Source: Rosa chinensis
Lineage: Eukaryota; Streptophyta; Magnoliopsida; Rosales; Rosaceae
Assembly (NCBI RefSeq): GCF_002994745.2
Contig: NC_037092.1
Coordinates: forward strand, 81,450,824 to 81,514,823
Direction: 5' to 3'
Length of the DNA: 64,000 nucleotides
Numbering within the stretch: position 1 is the stretch's first letter; every line of letters begins with the position of its first letter. Made by a program: the position numbers and the translations under genes. Below are positions 54,950 to 64,000 of the stretch, piece by piece. Under the pieces are notes generated by a model. It was not told the DNA's origin. It saw nothing but the letters and a program-made list of their open reading frames with translations, and ran no database searches.

Positions 54950-56386
54950 ATGGATACCAATATCAACACTGATCAGAGGCCTCCACAGGGTGGAGAAGCC
55001 TCGCATGACGCCGGCGATTGGAGGATGTACCTGACGCCAGATATAAGGCAAAGAATTGTCAACAAGATGTAAGTACTTTTGGAAAGTAAGAATTATTTTG
55101 TTCTCTAAGAATTCAATATGGCTGTTAAGAATCTGTATGCCTTCATGGTCAACTTATTACATGTAATGATTGGATGTACTGATTACGCATCTGAGTTTCT
55201 ATGATATCAAGAGGAAGTAGACGAAACAGAGGAAATAGTTGTGAGGTTTGAGAAAAAGACATACTGCTGCATAGCTCTTGGGATCCTAAATTTTCATGTT
55301 AAACATAAGAGTACTTTAATGTGAACATATGGATTACACTTGTATTGTTTCTTTTATAATTTTCAACTTTCTTTGTGTCAAGGATAATGGCAAACTAAGT
55401 TTTTAATGGATCTGTTATTCTAAAAGCATGTTACTTTGTTCATGCCATAAGAGTGTTTATGTGGGAAGTACCCAGTACTAGTAGAAGATCGATGGTTCCC
55501 TTTCAGTAGCTTTTTATATCAGAGTCAGTTGGGTCATTACTCATTAGTTTGTTGAACAGGGCAAGCTAAATTAATTTCACTTGAAGAGGCACTAACTGAA
55601 AGAGTGCAGCTTGAGGGATATGATGGATATATATAGAGCAGAAAACTAGGGGTTGTATGATAAAATTAGATGATTCATATTTTTTGTACAGATTAATATT
55701 CAAGTGGATGTATTGAAAATACTAACCTTGAATCATATATCGGTCATTACCTTTTTTCTGAGTCTAGAAATTGTTATCAACTGCTTATGCCTTCTGTTCT
55801 GACATGGACATTAAAGCTGAAAAAGGACATGGTTATTATCTAGTCCATGCATTCTGGTTTTCATATTTTTCTTTTTGGTCAAGTTAGTCCATTGATTTCT
55901 ATACTCTGCAGTCTAAATTTTTTGTTAAGAACTCCATCTCCGTTGATTTCTATGGTCATTGATTTAATTACTAAATGTTTTGAATGTGGAGACTTGATAC
56001 GTTGAAGAGGCATCTCCCCTTCTCTGGCCAAGAGGGGTTGCTTGAACTGAAGAGAATTGCTTCAAGGTTTGAGGAAAAGGTGTATGCTACTGCATCAAGC
56101 CAGGTACTTCCATAACTCTTGGGGTCCTAATGATTGTATACTGCTTATACACTATGATATGTATTTCACTTGCATAGTGTGCTACTGTTTATTTTTCAAC
56201 TCTCTTTGTATTGAAGATGTATTATAGCTTCATATATAATCTTAGTTTTGGGCGAATCTCTTTTTCCAGTCGGATTATCTACGAAAAATTTCTCTGAAGA
56301 TGCTTACCATGGAGGCTGCGGAAGTTGCAACCAGTCCCCCCTCCAACCTGAAACGGCATCGTGTCCTTGCTTTTGAAACAGATTAA
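54950..56386 (+). CDS. KIX-domain-only MED15-like protein (KIX gene 2)
   Basis: Three exons with the same lengths and phases as KIX gene 1: 54950-55068 (119 nt), 55992-56103 (112 nt), 56270-56386. The predicted product is 115 residues. Exon 1 begins MDTNINTDQRPPQGGEAS and contains DWRMYLTPDIRQRIVNK; exon 2 reads LDTLKRHLPFSGQEGLLELK; exon 3 reads SDYLRKISLKMLTMEA and ends LAFETD. It is nearer to the MED15a consensus (DTLKRHLPFSGQEG) than gene 1. It stops at TAA after the third KIX helix plus a basic PSNLKRHRVLAF tail that is not part of canonical MED15. The two genes are 6667 bp apart, with STP and an F-box relic between them. Confidence 0.77.
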
Positions 56387-57480
56387 TGCAAGTTCTGTAA
56401 CTTGTGCTATTTGAAGTTGATAATATAGCTGTACTTGTGAAATAAGAAGAAAACTCGGAGCTTCTGAAATTGGAGTGATTATTGTATAATGGCACGAAAC
56501 AATTCCTTAGCGGTTTGTAATATTTCTGAATATTGAAGTACTTTAGAGCTATATGCAAACACAGTACTTGTATCCTTATAGATATAAACTCTGACTGTTC
56601 ATATCATGTCACCAAAAGCTGAGAAACATCTGAATTAACTGTATGTATTGATGCATTGTACTGGAATTATGTATGCATTAACAGTACGAGTGTATAGATA
56701 GATCGAAGTAAAAATGATCATGCTTTGCACTAGAACTACCCTTACTAAGAATGACTCGGTTGTGACATTCCTCTTAGGCCTCAGTTTGTATCAAAACACA
56801 CTGCTCATTGTCAACTTCACAGAATAACATCAAATCTTAGCACTGAAATTTTCATTCGTATTTTTATTCTGGGTATAGTTTTTGCCAGACTTAATTTTAC
56901 TGCCAATTTAGACTCTATTCTTTAGTTGCTCTTGCGCAGCTCTGGGAAAATCCCAAAAGCCAAAAATCAGGCCGGATTAATAACTGTGCCAACTCAACCT
57001 CCTCTTTACATATTTAATTTCCAGAGTTTACAACAGAAAGTGGCTGTCGACTATATACTAAAAAGACCTTGATTGTTCTGCATCCTATGCTTTTGCCTAC
57101 TGTTTTCTATCTTCAAGTTGCCTCAAAGAACAGGTAATGTTTTCTTATTTTACTGCAATTTGCTCGTCAATTTATCTGTTGGATTATGCAATTCCACATT
57201 TAAGATTTTGGTACTTTTTGTTTTCCAAGTTTTCATCCCTTCTTCCTCAGGTTGCAGTCAAATTTTCAATTTTATGTTGAAAGCTTTCCTTTTGCATTTG
57301 GTAACTGAGGAATTGTATACCGCACAAAATCCTGCTTACAATTAGCTTAATGATGATCATCATTCAAAGTTAGCTGCTTGTGTACAATATTTTTGCATTC
57401 TTGGTAGTTGTTTCACTTTCCATCGAAACTTCTCAAACTTGTGTTGTTTTCTTATGCAGACTGTTGGATTGGTTGATTGA
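56387..57480. other. Spacer between KIX gene 2 and KIX copy 3
   Basis: No supported gene. Parts repeat at 59370-59944 (TCCTGCTTAnnATTAGCTTAATG), showing the spacer duplicated with the genes. Confidence 0.5.
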
Positions 57481-58572
57481 ATGGATATCAATAATGAGAG
57501 GCCTCCAGAAGTTGGAGGACCCTTGTTGGACACATTAGACTGGAGAAGTCAATTTCCAGGAGATGCACTACCTAAAATTGTCAACAAGATACTTATATAT
57601 GGGGGAAGGATTAAACAAAAATCTTGGACCTTGTAACATGAGAGTTTATTGGTTGTCTTTGCAGTAGAGAAAATTGGTTTTGCCATGTTTCTCAAACGAG
57701 CAGAGGTTTATTTGCACTGGGCCTCGCGCTCGAGCAGATTCATTCAATGTTAAAGTGCTCGAGCTCCCTGGCACTCAGTGAAATGAATATGAGGTACTTC
57801 AAGCTTCTAATTCTTACTTTTACTATTTACTTGATAATGCGCTTATTGTTTCAGTCCAAGGCCATACTTTGTGTGAACTAGAAATCAATACTGACTTTAT
57901 TGTTTAAGTCGGTCTTTGTTTACTACTTGCTTTGTTTACATTTTTGCAAATTTACTTATTCAATAACTCTGATGAAATCTAGATGTAATTCGCTATTATT
58001 TTGTAGTACTGGTAATCAATGTTAATAAGATGTCAGCACCATACAGACTTTTTTTTTTCCCTCTCTTTTAAGAAACTAAAAGGACAAGCAGATACACCAG
58101 ATCCAACACAGAGGAGTAGAAAAATTGGCAAAAAGAAGAACAACAAAGACAAACAGGAAAAAACAATAATTTCTGTTTTCTTTATGGACACTTTATAGCT
58201 TTAATGTTGTCCATGCTGGCTTTCATATTATATGTTCCATTGATTTCTGTTTTCTTCATTAAGAACTCCATCTCCATGCCTTTGATGGTCAATACTTACT
58301 AATTGTGTTGCATGCATGTAAAGTACAGACACGTTGAAGAGGCATTTTGGGATTACTCAAAATTAAGAGTTGGGCTGCAAGGTTTGTGGAAAAAGTGTAT
58401 GCTACTGCATCAAGCCAGGTACTTTTGTAATTCTTGGATGCCTAATTGTTCATGTTACATATGTCTACAAAAGATTTCTTTGAAGATGCTCACAGTGGAG
58501 ACTAAGGAACTTGCAGAAAAACCCCCCTCAAACCTGAAACAGCATCGTGTCCTTTCTTTTGAAACAAAGTAG
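57481..58572 (+). pseudogene. KIX copy 3, degenerate
   Basis: Exon 1 (57481, MDINNERPPEVGGPLLDTLDW ... KIVNK) lacks a GT donor: the site reads GATACTTA, and the frame runs on to a TAA near 57636. Exon 2 at about 58329-58421 keeps DTLKRH, then shifts frame and meets stops. Exon 3 at about 58465-58572 keeps LKMLTVETKELAEKPPSNLK and a stop. Extra DNA between exons 1 and 2 includes a T-run at about 58050. Confidence 0.8.
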
Positions 58573-59944
58573 TACAAGTTTTGCAACTTATTCTATTTGA
58601 AGTAGAAAATATGATTGTATTTGTGAGATAAGAAAACTCTGAATTTCTGAAAGGAGTGGTTACTGAACAATAGCAAGAAACAATTCCTTAGCTGTCTGTG
58701 CTATTCCTTAATAATTAACCACTCTAAAACCATTCACAAACACAATATTTGCATCCTTGATCAGGTATTTAGATACATACTATGACTGTTCATATCGTGT
58801 CACAGCTGTCACTGTATTCCCCTGGTTTAAGCAGACGGATATTATTTCTAGCTAGAAGATAATATCTTCTGGTTCATCTGTATCAAAAAAATTATTTTCT
58901 TGATCTAAACTTGGTTATATAACTGCAAGGATTAATCAAATACACAGAAGCAATTAGTAAATATGTGAAGCTTATCAGATTCAATCAGTCACATGTTATA
59001 GGAAAATGGAGAAAGCAAAAGTGTTTCATACAAAACCAAGAAATATATTATTTGTACAAAAAGTATCAACGGCATAGTGTACAAATGGTTTGCAGTATGG
59101 TACGTTCACTTTGTGTTATTAAATGCAGGAGAAGTCATGTATTGAAATCATTTCTGTTATTTCCATACCAACTGTAGGTCAGTAAACGTGCTATAATAAT
59201 GACCATTGGACTAAAAGTACCAATACTAAAGAAAAATTGGCATCAGATGTATTGAAACAGCACTGCAGCATCAATCAATAGCAATGGATCTAAACACTAG
59301 ATTATTTCCGCCTATATATGTGTGTGTGTGTGTGTGTGTGTTCTGAGTGTAGGTTGTTACAAGTCTACTTTTACTGCTATTTTACACTCTTACTCCTGTG
59401 CAACTGTAGTTACTCTAGTGCAGCTAATGGCATGGACAAAAGCAAAAATCCAAAAATCAGAGAACTACCAGGTGAGGTCTGACTATCCAAGTAAGTTATG
59501 GATAAAACAAAAGGTACCTATCTTATTTTCGGAGTTTACAATAGAAATTGGTTGTTCTTGATTGCTCTACATCCTAATCTTCTTTTTAATCTCCAAGTTA
59601 TCAAGTCCCCTCAAAGAAATCGGTAATATTTTCTTATATACTTCATTTTACTTCATCTGCCTTTTTTTTCCTTCAAAGTAGACCGACTTTGTTAGGGCTT
59701 TTTTTTTTTTTTTTGGTATGTGAATTGCAGGCTTTGTTTTTGCCTATGAGAGCTGAGGCTGAATAAAATCCTGCTTAAGATTAGCTTAATGGATATATTG
59801 TCTGGTTAGCCTTTATATCATTCTTCAAAGTTAGCAACTTTTGTATGACATTTTTGGTAGGTTTTCATTTTTCATTGAAACTGCTAACTGCTAAGCAAAC
59901 TTTGTTTTATTTTGTTACACAGATTTTCAGGTTTGTTTGATTTA
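58573..59944. other. Spacer between KIX copies 3 and 4
   Basis: AT-rich. Holds a (TG)n microsatellite at 59319-59341 and a T-run at about 59698-59715. The end repeats the 57310-57480 spacer. No gene seen. Confidence 0.55.
59319..59341. repeat. (TG)n microsatellite
   Basis: About 11 TG units after TATATA. Confidence 0.92.
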
Positions 59945-60585
59945 ATGGATACCAATAGTAGGAGGCCTCCTCAAGTCCAAGTACCCTCATCGGACACACT
60001 GGATTGTAGGAGTTGTTTTCAGCCAGATTCATGACGTAGAATTGTCAACAAGATGCAAGTATATACGCATGGGAAGAATCAAAGCTATAAACCATGCCCT
60101 CATACCATGAGGTTTTTTACTGGTTCCATATTACTTTGTACATGATTACATTTGTAGCAACTTAATCATGATTATGTTCTTTTAGGACAATACATATAAT
60201 ACACAAAGAATTGATGTGCTAAAGAGAAGCCCCTCCCATAGTCAAATGGGATCACCAGAACTCAAGAGGATCACTGTAACATTTGAGGAGAAGTTATAAC
60301 TGTTGCCTCAGCCCTCAAGCCAGGTACCCTTCTGAGTCCTAATTTTTCTTTGAGCAAGAGATACATTACATATGAAACTGACTTTGCATGGATATTACTT
60401 ACTACTTTTCATGACTCTTTGTATCGTGGGGATAAATAGCAAATGACATCTTTGTAATGGATCTCTTTTTCCAGTCAGAGTATCTACGAAAACTTTCTCT
60501 GAAGATGCTCGTCTGGGACACCAAGCTTTGTGGCCCCTCCAACCTGAAACGGCATCGTGTCGTTGCTTTTGGCCCAGATGAATAG
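59945..60585 (+). pseudogene. KIX copy 4, degenerate
   Basis: Exon 1 (59945-60054) begins MDTNSRRPPQVQVPSSDTLD, has TGA at 60032-60034 (Arg codon CGA in the other copies) and a GC donor (AT|GCAAGT). Exon 2 (about 60207-60320) is diverged (SPELKRITVTFEEKL then a stop). Exon 3 (60475-60585) is open: SEYLRKLSLKMLVWDTKL, PSNLKRHRVVAFGPDE, stop. The genes here are more diverged than copies 1 and 2, so this is the oldest duplicate or the least constrained. Confidence 0.8.
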
Positions 60586-61406
60586 AATTTCTGTAAGTTG
60601 TATATGATTGTACTTTTGAGGGATTACTGAACAATAGTAAGAAACAATTCCTGAGCTGCCTGCTGTAATATTCTTCAACAATTAAGTCAATATAGTTATA
60701 CAGAGACACGATATTCATGTCCTTGTTCAGATCTTCAGATACACACTGACTGCATGTTACAGTAACCCACTGCTTTATATAAGCTGCAAACATAAACATC
60801 TACTTCTAGCTGATAACCTGCATTTTCTGGTTGATCAAAATGATTTAGTTGCTCAATACTGACCTTCTATCACGATATAAATGCATATATAATGACCAAG
60901 GATTCATCAACCAACGTAACCAATGAACTGAAAATGGCTTGATTATTGACCTTGCAAGGCTGCAGGTGCGAGTTATCTGTTCTTTTAATTTTGCAAAAGG
61001 TGGTGATTCGGCAATTGATCACCTAGCAAACGAATCAGGTTGCTTTTCTTGACCAGTGAGTGCACTATTTTGACTAGAAATCGAAACAGAGTGAACAAAG
61101 AAATCGAAAATGTGATATGATATGACATGAAATGTTAGTGTAACAACTTTTTGCTTCAAGGATTGTAAAATAAACTACTTTGAACCAATTAGATTCGCCT
61201 CTCAGTTTTTACAAGTAATACTAGATAGTGCTCCTTGCGCGATGCTGCGAGATCAATAAAAATGATTTTATGTGTGTATCTAAGAGATATCCCAACTTTG
61301 GGATATCCTCTAGAGGCAATACATCTCAGACCTTTAACATTATCTCATTTTCTTTCCAATAGTCTGTTGTGCAAACAATGAGATTTAACCTTAAGTTTCT
61401 TCAAGA
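60586..61406. other. Intergenic DNA
   Basis: AT-rich; I see no coding or repeat structure. Confidence 0.5.
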
Positions 61407-62230
61407 TTAGTCAAGAGCTACTACAACTTTCTCTGTACACTGCGCTTCTTGGGTCTTTAGCCACATGACTGCTTCAGTAGAAGAACAGGCCGACATCAGA
61501 TTCTTGAATAACTTCAAAAAGTTAATACTAAAAAGCACCTGTGTATAACCAAATAATCTAACATCAGTACAAATATGGACCATGTGGTATGAAATTCTTG
61601 GAAATTAAAGGGGAAAACATAGGATATAAAAACAAATAACATCAAGTCCTTTACCTTGCATCTAGCGTTTTTGAAAATTATGCTGTTGGCATTGGGCAAC
61701 TCATGAAATTGGTCCAACATTTTCTTTACGTCTACTATGGCTTTGCCAAATCATTGTGTTGATCAGCATTAAAGAAGCATTCACAACTTTTGGCATAAAA
61801 AATCAAGGCCTTCCAAACAGAATCACTACCGCATACAGTTCTTCCATTGCTCAAAATCCAGAGACAGTGCTTTCCATAGAATTGAACAACACCTACTCTA
61901 TCTCCAGCTTGATCTAAAGCACTTCGGAACACTTCTTTTCCGCCATTTTGGTTGGTCAGCGATGTTCAGCTCAGGAACAGTAAATTATGCAACTGCATCA
62001 ACGTAGACCAACTGTTTTTAAAATGGCATAGTCGAACTGCAGCATCACTATAGTATCAATTTATCAATTGCAAACCAAATACAATTGATAAGTTCCATAG
62101 TTACAAACTAAAAATAAATAAAAGTATCTTCTGAACATTACCAGAATTGGTAGATATGTTCCCCTACTTGGTTTGTTACTTCATGCCACCTCCTCTCAAA
62201 TTTCTCCAGAACAATGTTGCCTTAAGGCCA
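61407..62230 (-). pseudogene. Unidentified multi-exon gene relic
   Basis: Minus strand. An exon-like block near 62225-62138 reads LEKFERRWHEVTNQVGEHIY. A second block from about 61960 to 61655 reads EVFRSALDQAGDRVGVVQFY, KHCLWILSNGRTVCGSDSVW and, after a one-base shift near 61739, VDVKKMLDQFHELPNANSII, ending at donor AAG|GTAAAG. A last block, 61527-61407, reads LKLFKNLMSACSSTEAVMWL and stops at TAA. The peptides look like conserved protein, but I cannot name the family. The frameshift suggests a pseudogene. Confidence 0.4.
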
Positions 62231-63325
62231 AAAGTAGTGCTCCTGTATGTTTACGCAGGTAAAAATTTAATCAAAATCAACTTAAGCACCCAATTGCATA
62301 ATATAAAAGTTCTATCAATAGATTACCAACCCTCTAAACCCTACGAAGTATCTAATCTTCAGACATAGCTTTACATGAAATAAAAAAATGCACATATGTA
62401 GCACACATCAAATACATAAGACTACCTTATACCAAAAGAAATTTCTACAAACAAAGAATACAGATTAGCCTCAATCTAAATGCGAAACAGATTCCAACTT
62501 TGCAGTGGCTAATCTAACCATTATTATATATTTACCATATAGCAAAAATCGATAGCAAAAGAAAATTGATAAACAATTTACATAAGAGCTTGTAAATCAA
62601 AAAGGAAAATATCGAATAACAAAAATAAGAGGTTTCTTCCTAGCTTCTGGGTGTGTGAACGAATGGCTGCCAAACAGATAGAAAAGCCAAACAGCACTGA
62701 TTTCTAATGGGTATAATACACACAATTAGTCAAACTATATACTGCACATAATTGCATATACACGACCCTTCAGGCATGAGCATGGAGAAAAAGGAACCAA
62801 TCAAATCAATGAATCAACACAAACATTATTGATGAAGAAAAATTACCAGCTAGGGAATCCTTGTGCTCCTACCAAATATTAGCCAACTGCAAGACAACCA
62901 TAATAAACAGAAATCAGATAAATTGTTAGCAGAGTAGAGATATACCCATTAAAGAAAAATTTTAAATGAACAACAATTAGAGTGAAAAGACATCCTTAAG
63001 GTTGAATCTAAGATTGCAAATCTTTGTTTTTTTGGCATCGATTCAGCACAGTAAAGCAATTGTAAACCATCGAGACATGAAATTTCAATTCTTTGCTCAT
63101 CCAATCATATGTCTTCCGTACTTTGAAACTTTTATACCCAGAATCATAGTAAAAGTGATGAGTAATTGTGAATAAAGATATTATTATACAGCATCCAAAC
63201 CCAGAAGCAAAGAACATGAAGGCTACCTCAACAAATGAAGAACAAATTCAACAAAAATTACATGCAAGCAAAGACCAAAAAGAAAAATTCACCGATTTCT
63301 ATAAACTGTCCAAGGAAAAATTCAC
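62231..63325. other. Intergenic DNA or introns of minus-strand relics
   Basis: AT-rich; no exon I can support. Confidence 0.45.
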
Positions 63326-63474
63326 CTGATGCTTTCGGCTAGTGAGTGGTTGTAATTCAATCCATGAGCATCCATTTATCAAAGGACCAAGCACCCGATA
63401 TTGAGTTAGAGCCGGTTGGGAAGCTTCTAATCCTGATTGATGAGCCTCTCTTTCTTCCCATCGTCAAGAAACAC
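63326..63474 (-). pseudogene. RNA pseudouridine synthase (RluA family) exon relic
   Basis: Between acceptor TTGCAG (63475 side) and donor CAG|GTGAAT, the minus strand reads VFLDDGKKERLINQ and then, shifted by one base, LEASQPALTQYRVLGPLING, CSWIELQPLTSRKHQ. The second part is the RluA-family block usually seen as S(W)LE-PLTGRKHQLRVH, near the end of the catalytic domain of plant organellar RNA pseudouridine synthases; the next exon (LRVHCAEVLGTPI) was not found. The frameshift and Gly-to-Ser change in TGRKHQ indicate a pseudogene fragment. Confidence 0.7.
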
Positions 63475-64000
63475 CTGCAATCAATGATGAAATAAATACA
63501 ATCACACTATTTCTTCACAACAGAAATATGAAACTTGACTTTAGATAGAGAACCTTCATAAGAGGAGCACAAAATTAAGCCTTCCTTTGACATTTTGCCC
63601 GGTACCTCTGACATTTGCTCGATCGTAACTCAAAATGAGCCATTTGTCGCTGAAAAGCCTAGGTCCAATTCGCACTCTTATTTTTTTGTTTCTGCGGACA
63701 ATGGAGACAACCATTCTAGAGTATCTTTAAGACCTGAAAGAAATTCCGAATTAAACCACAAAAACAAACAATCTAAAACTTTAATCGATTAGAACAAACT
63801 GGACTTGAAAATCGATTACCCAGTTCCATCTTCGTCCTCCTCGATCTTCTCGTCCCTATGTTCTTCCTCCGTCTCAACCAAGCTTCTTATGAATATGTTT
63901 GTTTTTCAAGTTTCTAATCAAGCAGATAGGCGAGGAAACTTTAAGATCGGGATTACCTCTTAAAACCCAGAAGCCAAAAACTTAAAAAGATGAAAACTTT
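63475..64000. other. Right edge; possible minus-strand exon near 63810-63880
   Basis: On the minus strand SLVETEEEHRDEKIEEDEDG, followed by a GTAATC donor-like site, could be an acidic exon of a gene, perhaps the 5' part of the pseudouridine synthase relic. Too short to support. Nothing else seen. Confidence 0.25.

Overview
The window is nuclear DNA of a flowering plant, almost certainly a eudicot. Evidence: FBA-type F-box genes with 5'-UTR introns, a plant STP sugar/H+ symporter, an nsLTP-like gene, MED15-type KIX exons, plant Ty1/copia elements with an initiator-Met-tRNA primer site, L1-type LINEs, a tRNA-derived SINE and Mutator-like (MULE) elements. Rosaceae is my best guess from the look of the F-box and repeat families, but nothing here proves it. 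It is a repeat-rich, rearranged gene cluster: only five genes look intact (nsLTP-like, one F-box gene, two KIX-only MED15-like genes, one STP).

Layout. 1-5000: tail of an unidentified gene, LTR relics, an F-box relic split by a MULE-like element with paired, interleaved terminal inverted repeats, and a six-cysteine nsLTP-like gene. 5000-7800: decayed, probably MULE-derived DNA with a long (TC)n tract and a degenerate array of the motif GTAGCTTTT. 8323-17049: F-box gene 1, split by a complete copia element (copia-1, TSD TAAAC). 17493-30051 and 31428-47565: two copies of a large tandem duplication. Each copy holds a leader module with an LRR-kinase fragment, an F-box gene with its 5'-UTR intron (gene 2 intact, gene 3 frameshifted), a LINE-derived retroposon, a second F-box gene (genes 4 and 5, both broken) and a MED15-KIX exon-3 relic. 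Later insertions differ between copies, so each copy supplies the empty site for the other: a MULE and a TTA-flanked PIF/Harbinger-like element are only in copy 1; copia-2 (with a SINE in its 3' LTR), a solo LTR and a GGATACG-rich DNA element are only in copy 2. A 5'-truncated LINE sits on the junction between the copies.

47566-60600: an array of short genes on the + strand with exons matching the N-terminal KIX region of Mediator subunit 15 and nothing more. Two copies (48283-49739, 54950-56386) keep full three-exon frames; three nearby copies and two exon-3 relics are broken. An apparently intronless STP gene (minus strand, 51240-52799) lies between the two intact KIX genes. 60600-64000 holds minus-strand relics, one of them an exon of an RluA-type RNA pseudouridine synthase.

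The genes do not form a pathway. The window records local tandem duplication of F-box and KIX genes followed by layered transposon insertion, and the order of events can be read from target-site duplications and empty sites.
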